A stretch of 41,690 bases of DNA. Source: Cohnella lubricantis. Its GTDB lineage: Bacteria; Bacillota; Bacilli; Paenibacillales; Paenibacillaceae. Below are positions 17,149 to 24,562 of the stretch, one piece after another. The stretch covers positions 1 to 41,690 of the forward strand of contig NZ_JACJVN010000022.1 of NCBI RefSeq assembly GCF_014212015.1. Direction: 5' to 3'. A model generated the notes under the pieces. That model was given only the letters and a program-made list of their open reading frames with translations. It searched no databases and was not told the DNA's origin. The first letter of the stretch is position 1, and each line of letters opens with the position of its first letter. The translations under genes were made by a program, and so were the position numbers.

Positions 17149-17945
17149 CACTCCTCGATTCTCGAAGGATTCTGTCCATCTTGCCGCCTCAACTTCTCTG
17201 TAATGGTCAACACATTGCCGTCGGGGTCGATGATGGTGAAATAGAGCGTGTTGCCGTGCCATTCGATCCGATCCACCACAGCCCCATCGTCGATCATAGA
17301 CTGATACGAACGGAATATCGCATAGGGGTCCGCGCGGCGAAATCCGTCGACCAATGCTTCGAACACCTCAAGGCTAAGTCCGCGGCGCGGAGCTGTCATC
17401 ACCGCATCGTCCCAATATTCGGGATGGCGTTCAACGGCCGTCTTCAGCCTCGTCCTCGCCCGCTTCAATGCCGCCTTCACCGAACCCTCGGATTGTCCGA
17501 ACAGCACCCCCGTCTCCTTGGCGGTAAAGTGAAACACATCGATCAGCAGGATAAGCACAACCTGCTTAGGTTCGAGACGATCGGACAGCAGTTCGAGCGC
17601 CTCGCGCACATCCCACCCGCTCCACTCCTCATAGGAACCGTTGAGGGACGCTTCGAGCTGTCCGACCTGGGGTTGCAATTTGCGGCTGCGGCATATATCA
17701 ACCCATGCATTGGCGGCAATTCGGAACAAGAATGGCTTCGTAATCTCCCGGTTTGGGAACCGGGTATGCCAACGATAAGCTTTAATCAGCGACTCCTGCA
17801 GCAAATCGTCCGCATCCCAAGACGAGCCGGCCTTAGCCAGACAGTACCGTCTTAGATCGCTTTGCAGCGGAAGCGTCATCTCCGCGAACGTCTCATAGCC
17901 TGCATCCGAACAGCCCCTCTGCGGCACTATTTTGAATTCCTCCAT
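17148..17945 (-). CDS. ECF-type RNA polymerase sigma factor with C-terminal extension
   Basis: 265 aa, longer than a minimal ECF factor (about 170-190). Region 2: DADDLLQESLIKAYRWHTRF (about 44-63) and FLFRIAANAWVDICR; region 4: LEPKQVVLILLIDVFHFTAKETGVLFGQSEGSVKAALKRARTRLK (about 122-166). The remaining ~100 residues form an extra domain with EALVDGFRRADPYAIFRSYQSM and FTIIDPDGNVL, similar in position to the SnoaL-like C-terminal domains of self-regulated ECF groups. No anti-sigma gene is adjacent, which fits internal regulation. AAGGA precedes the ATG at 17945, which lies inside the end of the VOC gene (19-base overlap). Confidence 0.88.
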   Translation of the reverse strand: MEEFKIVPQRGCSDAGYETFAEMTLPLQSDLRRYCLAKAGSSWDADDLLQESLIKAYRWHTRFPNREITKPFLFRIAANAWVDICRSRKLQPQVGQLEASLNGSYEEWSGWDVREALELLSDRLEPKQVVLILLIDVFHFTAKETGVLFGQSEGSVKAALKRARTRLKTAVERHPEYWDDAVMTAPRRGLSLEVFEALVDGFRRADPYAIFRSYQSMIDDGAVVDRIEWHGNTLYFTIIDPDGNVLTITEKLRRQDGQNPSRIEE

Positions 17946-18349
17946 TTATCCTTGTGTGCAAAATACGGCGTTTGCCCCGTCTCTTCTACAATATCAACGG
18001 CATTCCCGTCTAGATCGAATGCTTTGAAAAACCTGTGATTTTCCTCTACGTAGATTTCGCTTAATTTCGCACCCTTTGCTTTAAGCTGTTGATACGATTG
18101 GTTAATATCGTACGAAGTGAAATTGAAGTAAGGCATCGGATGTTCACCGGTGTGGAATTCGACAGGCTGCGGCTTCTCCACTTTCCACAAGAGAACCAAT
18201 GTTTGAGCGTTAGGGAACGCGAGCGCGACTCGATAATCGGTCCTCTCAATCGTCTCCAGATCGAACATTCGAACGTACCACTCCTCCGAACGTGCAATAT
18301 CGGTTACCGGAATGAAGATGCTGGATACGAACGCGATATTTTTTCCCAT
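17927..18349 (-). CDS. VOC family (glyoxalase/bleomycin-resistance-like) protein
   Basis: 140 aa, one VOC unit of two beta-alpha-beta-beta-beta modules. FIPVTDIARSEEWYVRMFDLE at the N-terminus and FFKAFDLDGNAVDIVE at the C-terminus are typical; a His/Glu metal set is only partly evident (Glu122 of DIVEE, His66). Small cytoplasmic metal-dependent or binding protein; substrate unknown. ATG at 18349 after AGGGGAG. It begins a three-gene overlapping operon with the sigma factor and DinB protein and is divergent from the second ECF operon. Confidence 0.87.
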   Translation of the reverse strand: MGKNIAFVSSIFIPVTDIARSEEWYVRMFDLETIERTDYRVALAFPNAQTLVLLWKVEKPQPVEFHTGEHPMPYFNFTSYDINQSYQQLKAKGAKLSEIYVEENHRFFKAFDLDGNAVDIVEETGQTPYFAHKDKWRNSK

Positions 18350-18492
18350 AGATTAGCACTCCCCTTTGACCTCATTTTCAATCTAATAACGATAAAAATC
18401 CATCAAAAGATACGGGGGCGCACAGTATTTCTCGGCATTGCGCAACCGAACTCGTTCGAGAAGCATCTTACATAGGGGAAGGAGGATGCTCT

Positions 18493-19059
18493 CTGGATAT
18501 CGTGCAGGGCTTGAGGGATAAAGACGAAGCCGCGCTTCGAGCGTTAATGGAGCGATACGGCAATGTATTGATGCGTACGGCTTACTTATTAGTCAAAGAC
18601 AAGCAAACCGCGGAAGAAGCCGTCATGGACACGTTCATACAGGCCTATCGCAAGATCGGCCAGCTCCAACATCCCGACCGGCTTGAAAGCTGGCTCCTGC
18701 GCATTGCCGTGAACCAATGCCGGATGCGAACGCGAACCTGGAGCTGGAGCCGAATATTGCCTCTAGCTCACGTGGAACGAATGGTCGAGGAAGAAGAACC
18801 TGGCCCGGAGGAGCTTCTGATCGGCACCTGGCGCAACGAGAAGTTAAGCGAAGCGCTGCTCGAGCTGGATTACAAATATCGCGAGGCGATCGTACTATTT
18901 TATTACAACGGATTGAACGTAGCCGAGATCGCAGCTCAGACAAGCAGCAACGAGAATACGGTGAAGGCTAGGCTGGCGAGAGGCAGGGCTCAACTCAAAC
19001 TCATGCTGGAGAGACAGGAGGAAGCGAATGAGACCGGAGGAAGAGCAACAGTTCATTAG
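18493..19059 (+). CDS. ECF-type RNA polymerase sigma factor (possible CTG start)
   Basis: About 188 aa. Region 2 is seen as RYGNVLMRTAYLLVKDKQTAEEAVMDTFIQAYRKI, region 4 as LDYKYREAIVLFYYNGLNVAEIAAQ with NTVKARLARGRAQLK. The first ATG/GTG option in frame is GTG at 18502, but the only good ribosome binding site, GGAGG at 18481-18485, is 16 bases from it. The CTG at 18493 is seven bases from GGAGG and restores the expected N-terminus LDIVQGLRDKDEAALRALM. CTG initiation is therefore proposed; if wrong, the gene starts at 18502. It is followed by an overlapping anti-sigma-like gene, as in autoregulated ECF units. An AACC-N15-GCATC pair at 18444-18467 could be an ECF promoter, but this is weak. 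Confidence 0.88.
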   Translation: MDIVQGLRDKDEAALRALMERYGNVLMRTAYLLVKDKQTAEEAVMDTFIQAYRKIGQLQHPDRLESWLLRIAVNQCRMRTRTWSWSRILPLAHVERMVEEEEPGPEELLIGTWRNEKLSEALLELDYKYREAIVLFYYNGLNVAEIAAQTSSNENTVKARLARGRAQLKLMLERQEEANETGGRATVH

Positions 19060-19387
19060 AGATAGGTTGGATGAAGAACTCGGGGATCTGCGTTTTCTTA
19101 GAAGCGCGGAAGTGTTGGACCGCACCCATCCCCGTTCATTACCGGCCAAGCTGCGCGCCTTGTGGAATTACGAGTTCGAGCTGCCGCTTCTTCCGATAGG
19201 CGCCAGCTTCGCCGTGCTGCTGGCGATTCTGTTCGTCGCTCAATTACAAGAGAATACGGACAACCGGCAACGGGCAGCGGTGATGCCCCGCGCCGAGAGA
19301 CAGCTCGTGGAAGCCGGAGGCAACACCTATTGGAAGGACGAATACGAGAAGGCGGTGAGAGGCGTTGAAGCTCAAGATCAAAGTTAA
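19028..19387 (+). CDS. single-pass membrane protein, probable anti-sigma factor
   Basis: 119 aa. ATG at 19028 follows AGGAGG with five bases and lies inside the end of the sigma gene (32-base overlap). Cytosolic residues 1-52 are acidic then basic; one transmembrane helix at about 53-73 (LPLLPIGASFAVLLAILFVAQ); the outer part of about 45 residues ends with GGNTYWKDEYEKAVRG. No zinc-type HxxxCxxC anti-sigma motif is present. Gene order and topology are those of an ECF anti-sigma factor; sequence alone does not prove it. Confidence 0.75.
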   Translation: MRPEEEQQFIRDRLDEELGDLRFLRSAEVLDRTHPRSLPAKLRALWNYEFELPLLPIGASFAVLLAILFVAQLQENTDNRQRAAVMPRAERQLVEAGGNTYWKDEYEKAVRGVEAQDQS

Positions 19388-21473
19388 GCATCTCTTCTCG
19401 CTCGTCATCGCCCTGTGCGCCTTGTTTATCTGTCTTCAGCTAATCGTGCTGCCTAGGCTAGAGGTTGCGATGGCCAAGAAGCACTTCGAGCAAGGGGCGG
19501 CGGGCGGTAAGAATGAACTGCTGCACGCAATAGATACTTCGTCCGGTGACGATAAGTGGGCGCTTATCCGGCAGTATATGATTGAGAACGGCTCGGAATC
19601 GATCTCGACGAGATTCAACGTCATCGTAGGAGATGGTACGACTTATACCTCAGAGGTAACGTCGTCTCCGGATGCGCCGAGCTGGACAGGAGAAGAGAAA
19701 GTCAAGTACTTGGAAGCCTATGCAGCAAGCGGTCCAATCGATGGCTATTTAGTTCGCGCGGCGAAGCAATTGGCCTTAGAATATCAAATTCTAAGCCGTC
19801 CCGAAGATGCGGCTCGCGCGCTGGAGCAGACGGAACATAGGCTAACAAGCAATTACAATAGTCAGAAAAGAGAGCTCATGCTGGCCCGCGCGAAAATCTA
19901 CGCGGATGCCGGACAATTCGAGACGGCGGAGCGCTTGTTGACCGAATTGAGTGAAGAGCCGAACTGGCAGAATACGTATCTGAAGGACAGTATCGCGAAG
20001 CTCAAGACCCGGATCATGGAACAGCGCGACAATTCGGCTGCGGCTTCAAGCGTATCCGGAACCATTAAACGAAGCGACGGCCAGCCGATGGCGGGTATCG
20101 GGGTGTTCTTGCGAAGCAGCAAGGATACCTATCATAGCCTTGTGGACAGCGAACCTTACCAGACATTAACCGACTCGGCCGGCAGCTTCAGCTTCAAAGG
20201 CGTTGCCCCCGGCAGCTATGTGATCTACATCGGCCTTACCTTCGGGCAGATCGACGGGTGGACGCGGCCTGTAAAGTATAACGAGGAGTGGATCGACCTT
20301 CGGGGAGGAGAGAATCTGACGCGCAACATTACCCTCCAAAGGTTAATCCAGCTGCGCTCCCCAGTGGACCAGCAAGTCATTACCGGCAAGACGGTCCATT
20401 TCGAATGGGAGCCCGTCGAAGGAGCCGCCTACTACGCCTTGAACGGGACTTTCCCAATCGAGAACGGTACTATAGGATTCCAAATCAAGGATCATATCGA
20501 GAGCAATGCCATCGAACTGCCTCTCGATACGCTCTACAGCGTTGAAAGCGGCTATTCGTATAAAAAATTCGGCGACAAGGACATTCCGGATCCCTCGAAT
20601 CTGCTCGGGTTCGCCGATCCATCCAGCCGGTTCTCCTGGAGCGTGGAAGCCTACGATGCGGACGGGAGACTGTTGACGCGAAGCAACGGTTACCGATTGA
20701 ACGAGCAGACGATGGGGCGTCTTCCTTTCTTCTATTTGAAGGAGCGCACGCTTACCGAAGCCGATCAGCTGCTGCTGGCTGGACGCATGGACGAAGCCTT
20801 GCTGGAGTACCAAGCGGATTATGAACGCGATGAGCAAGATTCGCATAGCCTTCGGATGATCGTTAAGCTTCTGGAGGTGAAGGCTGCGGATGACAAACGG
20901 CCGCTCGATGCGGCCTCAGTACCGTATCTTGAGAAGCTGGCGAGCATCGATGAGACCGGAAATACCTTGTTCTCCTTGGTTAACTACTATGGCAGCATCG
21001 GGAATTGGCCTGAAGTCGACCGGTATTACGGCATGCTGAAGGAAGCGCGGCAAGGAAGGGTAGAGAGTTACTCTCAAGCCCAATACGGCATACTGCTGCT
21101 GAAGCAAGGAAGAGTGCAAGAGGGCGAAGCGGAGCTCCGGCAAGCGCAGGAGAACGATCCCTCGAATCGATTCATCGGCAGTTACATCGCGAGCGTCATT
21201 TATTCGGCCGGCAACTTGGATAGGGCTGAGGAGCTCGCTCGCCAGTATCCGGAACGCTCCTATTACGGCGAAGACAACCCGGACTGGAGCGAGCTTGTTC
21301 ACGGTTTGATAGAAGAAAGCCAAGGCTCGAGCGAAGATTCATACTTCACGAAGCTGCGAGAAGCGCTGCGCGTTTGCTTCGGCGGAGATCAGAAGCGGTT
21401 AGAAGACTGGACAGCCGATTCGGAATACCCGGCTATGAAGGCATTCATCAAGGCGTTATCCAAAGTCGATTGA
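19365..21473 (+). CDS. membrane-anchored extracytoplasmic protein with carboxypeptidase-regulatory-like, FN3-like and TPR regions
   Basis: 702 aa, TTG start at 19365 (GGTGAG five bases upstream), overlapping the anti-sigma gene by 23 bases. An N-terminal helix (residues 10-30) anchors or exports it. Residues about 115-220 are helical with TPR-like LMLARAKIYADAGQFETAERLL. Residues 227-300 match a carboxypeptidase-regulatory-like beta-sandwich (SGTIKRSDGQPMAGIGVFL ... LTDSAGSFSFKGVAPGSYVI). About 335-460 is a second beta domain (LRSPVDQQVITGKTVHFEW). About 485-690 has several TPR units (QAQYGILLLKQGRVQEGEAELRQA). No catalytic motif is seen. As the third gene of an ECF/anti-sigma operon it is likely the sensor, scaffold or effector of an envelope response. 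No name recognised. Confidence 0.8.
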   Translation: MKLKIKVKHLFSLVIALCALFICLQLIVLPRLEVAMAKKHFEQGAAGGKNELLHAIDTSSGDDKWALIRQYMIENGSESISTRFNVIVGDGTTYTSEVTSSPDAPSWTGEEKVKYLEAYAASGPIDGYLVRAAKQLALEYQILSRPEDAARALEQTEHRLTSNYNSQKRELMLARAKIYADAGQFETAERLLTELSEEPNWQNTYLKDSIAKLKTRIMEQRDNSAAASSVSGTIKRSDGQPMAGIGVFLRSSKDTYHSLVDSEPYQTLTDSAGSFSFKGVAPGSYVIYIGLTFGQIDGWTRPVKYNEEWIDLRGGENLTRNITLQRLIQLRSPVDQQVITGKTVHFEWEPVEGAAYYALNGTFPIENGTIGFQIKDHIESNAIELPLDTLYSVESGYSYKKFGDKDIPDPSNLLGFADPSSRFSWSVEAYDADGRLLTRSNGYRLNEQTMGRLPFFYLKERTLTEADQLLLAGRMDEALLEYQADYERDEQDSHSLRMIVKLLEVKAADDKRPLDAASVPYLEKLASIDETGNTLFSLVNYYGSIGNWPEVDRYYGMLKEARQGRVESYSQAQYGILLLKQGRVQEGEAELRQAQENDPSNRFIGSYIASVIYSAGNLDRAEELARQYPERSYYGEDNPDWSELVHGLIEESQGSSEDSYFTKLREALRVCFGGDQKRLEDWTADSEYPAMKAFIKALSKVD

Positions 21474-21508
21474 GATGAAGCGGCTTACCATGCCAAGGCC
21501 GCCTCATC
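21474..21508 (+). terminator. hairpin after the ECF operon
   Basis: GATGA-A-GCGGC-TT pairs with AA-G-GCCGC-C-TCATC around an 8-base loop directly after the stop. No T run follows, so it may be a pause or stability element rather than a full terminator. Confidence 0.45.
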
Positions 21509-21613
21509 AACGCGGAAATTATTGGAATGCGGAAGTCGCGATTACGAAGCAACATTAGCGAATTTATCGCGTCTGTACTTAGACATATTCAATATTCCAC
21601 AAAGGCGGACAAC

Positions 21614-23854
21614 ATGAAGCTCAAGCTATCGATTGGACTAACTGTAGGCATAGTAGGCGCATTGGGCATCTGGACCGGGTCCGTCGCCGCTCAAGAGCGG
21701 TTCACCGATCTCAAGTATTCGCAATGGGCCGCGGACAGCATTGAATATATGGCCGATCGCGGCACGGTATCCGGCTACGGCAACGGATTATTCGGTCCCT
21801 CCGATGCCGTGACGCGAGCGCAGGCCATCGCATTTCTCGTACGCGAGCTGCAGCCGCAGGCACAGACTGGCGCAAGCCCAAGCTTCACGGACGTGTCGCC
21901 GGCGCACCCCTTCTACGATGTCATCTCCGTCGCTTCGCAGTCGGGTCTTGCCCGCGGCTTCACGGACGGCACTTTCCGTCCCGACGAACCGATCTCGCGC
22001 GCGGAGACGGCCGCGTTCCTGACCCGCGCCTATGAGTTGACGAACGGAACGCAGCCGGTGCGTCTATCGGATATCGAAGGCAGCTGGGCCTCTGATCCGA
22101 TTCGGACGATGAGCACCAACGGGCTAATCGGAGGTTATTCGGACGGCACCTATCGACCCGATCAGACGGTTACGCGGGCGGAATTCGCGGTATTCCTCGC
22201 CCGGGTGATCCATTATGAACGCAACGCCGCCATTGAGACGCAGGATTGGGATAAGCTGATGTCTTACATGACGGTGAGCGAGGAAGTCGGACAGATGCTC
22301 ATGCCCAAGTTCCAGCAATGGAACGGCAAGTCGACCACCGCGATGAACGCGGGACTCCAGGAGACTCTGAACGATCAGCATCCCGGCGGATTTATCTTGT
22401 TCGAGAACAATATAATCGACGCGAAGCAGGTTGCGACGTTCACGCACGATTTGCAGACGCGGGCGGGAGACATTCCGTTGTTCCTCGGGACCGATCAAGA
22501 AGGCGGCGTCATCAAGCGGCTGCCCGGAGGCACGAATCTGCCGGGGCAGATGGCGCTAGGCGCTGTGGATGATGCCGATCTGGCGCGGGCCGCCGGCCAG
22601 CTTACGGGGGAGGAGATGCAGGCGCTCGGGCTGCAATTGAACTTCGCGCCTTCGTTGGACGTGAACAGCAATCCGGACAACCCGATCATCGGCATACGCT
22701 CGTTCGGCTCGGATCCGGACCTGGTGTCGCGTCTTGGCTTGGCGACCATGCAGGGGCTGCAGCAATCCGGCGTGATTGCGGCTGTGAAGCATTTTCCCGG
22801 GCACGGGGACACCTCCGTCGATTCCCACCTGGGCTTGCCGGTGTTGAACGATGACCGCGCACGGTTGGATGCGGTGGAGCTGAAGCCGTTCCGCGCCGCG
22901 ATCGACGCCGGAGTGGACATGATCATGACCGCTCATATCGCGCTTCCTGCCGTGGACGACGAGCATGCCGTCTCCCGCAAGGACGGCAGCAGCGTTCCGA
23001 TTCCGGCAACGCTGTCCAAGAAGGTGCTCACCGGGCTGCTGAGAGAAGAACTTGGATTCCAAGGCGTTATTATATCCGATGCCTTCACGATGCAAGGGAT
23101 CGCCGAGCACTTCGGGGAAGAGGATGCCGTTGTTCGCGCCGTCTCCGCCGGCGTGGATATCATCCTGACGCCCAAAGATTCGGCGGCCGCGCACGAGACG
23201 CTGGTGAAGGCGGTCAAGAACGGGACGATCTCGGAGGACCGAATCCAGGAGTCGGTGAGGCGCATTCTGGAGCTCAAGTTCAAGTACGGCTTGTTCGATC
23301 AAGGCAACGACGACTTCCCGGCCCGGCTGTCCTCTCTGCCGACCGTCATCGGTTCGGCCGCCCATCGCCAGATCGAACGGGAGATCGCAGAACGCGCGGC
23401 AACGACGCTCGCCGGACCGATCGAATCGATTCGCCAAGGCGATCATGTCGTGATCGCCGCTGCCGACGAAGACACGGGCAAGCAGCTCGAGAAGCAGCTC
23501 GCCGTGGCAAGCGCTTCGCAGCATCTAACGACGGAGGTCGCGGTAATCGGCCAAGCGAAGACCACGCAAGCGATGGACAAAGCGGACTATGTCATCCTTG
23601 CCTCCTATCAATTCCGCAACGTCGCGAGTCAATTCGGCTGGGCGGCATTCCAAGACATCATCGACCGCTTGAACGCGAAGCAGAAGCGCTATTCGCTGCT
23701 ATCTCTCGGCAACCCGTATGAATTGCTCTATCTGCAGCATGCCAAATCGGCTCTTGCGGTATATGGCAAGCAGGAGCCTAATCTGGCGGCAGGCTTGAAC
23801 GTATTGTTGGGCAAATTAACGCCTCAAGGCGTTTTGCCTGTGCAGGTGAAATAA
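21614..23854 (+). CDS. SLH-anchored GH3 beta-N-acetylhexosaminidase (NagZ-like)
   Basis: 746 aa from the ATG at 21614, preceded by AGGCGG; an in-frame ATG at 21527 has no ribosome binding site and would bury the signal peptide. Signal sequence 1-26 (cleavage after VAA). Three SLH repeats at about 29-78, 90-140 and 150-200 attach it to the wall. GH3 domain about 212-560: KHFPGHGDTSVDSH at 392-405 carries the NagZ Asp-His dyad (Asp403, His405), and IISDAFTM gives nucleophile Asp489. The remaining ~180 residues match the second domain of Bacillus subtilis-type NagZ. It should remove N-acetylglucosamine from muropeptide fragments outside the cell, a wall-turnover or scavenging role. It lies 140 bases after the ECF operon; co-regulation is possible but not shown. 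Confidence 0.94.
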   Translation: MKLKLSIGLTVGIVGALGIWTGSVAAQERFTDLKYSQWAADSIEYMADRGTVSGYGNGLFGPSDAVTRAQAIAFLVRELQPQAQTGASPSFTDVSPAHPFYDVISVASQSGLARGFTDGTFRPDEPISRAETAAFLTRAYELTNGTQPVRLSDIEGSWASDPIRTMSTNGLIGGYSDGTYRPDQTVTRAEFAVFLARVIHYERNAAIETQDWDKLMSYMTVSEEVGQMLMPKFQQWNGKSTTAMNAGLQETLNDQHPGGFILFENNIIDAKQVATFTHDLQTRAGDIPLFLGTDQEGGVIKRLPGGTNLPGQMALGAVDDADLARAAGQLTGEEMQALGLQLNFAPSLDVNSNPDNPIIGIRSFGSDPDLVSRLGLATMQGLQQSGVIAAVKHFPGHGDTSVDSHLGLPVLNDDRARLDAVELKPFRAAIDAGVDMIMTAHIALPAVDDEHAVSRKDGSSVPIPATLSKKVLTGLLREELGFQGVIISDAFTMQGIAEHFGEEDAVVRAVSAGVDIILTPKDSAAAHETLVKAVKNGTISEDRIQESVRRILELKFKYGLFDQGNDDFPARLSSLPTVIGSAAHRQIEREIAERAATTLAGPIESIRQGDHVVIAAADEDTGKQLEKQLAVASASQHLTTEVAVIGQAKTTQAMDKADYVILASYQFRNVASQFGWAAFQDIIDRLNAKQKRYSLLSLGNPYELLYLQHAKSALAVYGKQEPNLAAGLNVLLGKLTPQGVLPVQVK

Positions 23855-23857
23855 ATG

Positions 23858-23900
23858 AATAAGCCGGCAATCCCCTTCTAGGGGATGATGCCGGCTTATT
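23858..23900 (+). terminator. intrinsic terminator of the GH3 gene
   Basis: AATAAGCCGGCA at 23858-23869 pairs with TGCCGGCTTATT, with an inner CCCC/GGGG stem around TTCTA. It is followed by TGTTT. Confidence 0.85.
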
Positions 23901-24495
23901 TGTTTAACGACCCCTTTTGCTCAAGAACGCCAGAGAGGGCAGCGACGGAAAGCAAGAAGTTTCTATTTACGAAGCAGAGGAAGTTGATCGCCCTAGATTA
24001 CTCCAAAATTCCGTTATCTCTGCGTCATTAGCTTGATACCTTCCCGTACAATACCTCAGCAACTCATTTATAGTATCCTGGGATAGTGAATCCCTACTTT
24101 CAAGCGGAAATCGTGTTCTGATATCCCTCCTAACGCATCATGAACAACTGCCTGAGTCGATCCTCATCTCCATGAATGAGCAATTCCGCATCTTCAACGA
24201 TCAACAGCTTCATATGTCCCTTCACGGATGAACAAATGTGAGGATAGATTAACAACTGCTACAACAACTATCCTCCCAAGAATATGGACAACCTGCTCGA
24301 AGAGTTTATTGGGCAATCGTTGAGGAAATTTGGGATTCGATTTTTAATTAACAGTCCGAAGCAATGGAGGTAATGACAATATTGAAATCATTTGTCCGCA
24401 CGGAGAGAATGAGAACTGGTTCGATCGCATCATTGTATACTAACTTGCTGGCCCCCAAAGAACCAGACACTTCGGAAAAAGTGTCAATTTGGATG
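23901..24495. other. about 600 bases without an intact gene; decayed coding sequence
   Basis: Base composition is more AT-rich than the flanks. Several short frames are open but none is a recognisable whole gene: minus strand 24130-24213 (see separate entry); a minus frame across about 23960-24130 ending in a 50-residue stretch without a start; and plus-strand mini-frames 24284-24373 and 24373-24498, joined by TAATG, the second only two bases after GGAGG. GACACTT/AAGTGTC (about 24466-24485) is a small inverted repeat. It reads as scrambled remnants left between the GH3 gene and the aldouronate operon. Confidence 0.6.
24130..24213 (-). pseudogene. 27-residue remnant resembling two-component regulator and kinase fragments
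   Basis: An ATG at 24213, preceded by AAGGGA, opens a 27-residue frame. Its first part, MKLLIVEDAELLI, looks like the N-terminus of a response-regulator receiver domain; the rest, HGDEDRLRQLF, looks like the N-box lead-in of a histidine kinase ATPase domain. An internal deletion joining a regulator to its kinase would produce this. The match is by eye and short, so it could be chance. Confidence 0.4.
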
Positions 24496-24496
24496 T

Positions 24497-24536
24497 AAAA
24501 AACCTGAGAGCTTGCATTCGCAAGCTCCCAGGTTTT
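24497..24536 (-). terminator. intrinsic terminator of the aguA-lplB-ytcP-lplA operon
   Basis: On the minus strand AAAACCTGGGAGCTTGC, loop GAAT, GCAAGCTCTCAGGTTTT, then six T residues. It lies 27 bases past the lplA stop. Confidence 0.9.
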
Positions 24537-24562
24537 ATTAATCTTCTTCTACTCACAAATGG

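Noticed and set aside
22556-23524. 322-residue minus-strand frame opposite the GH3 gene
   Set aside because: Same reasons; the NagZ motifs fix the coding strand.
24466-24485. GACACTT/AAGTGTC as an insertion-sequence end
   Set aside because: Too short, no partner repeat and no transposase nearby.
24373-24498. 41-residue plus-strand small protein gene
   Set aside because: GGAGG is only two bases from the ATG, and no homology is recognised; left as a note in the decayed region.
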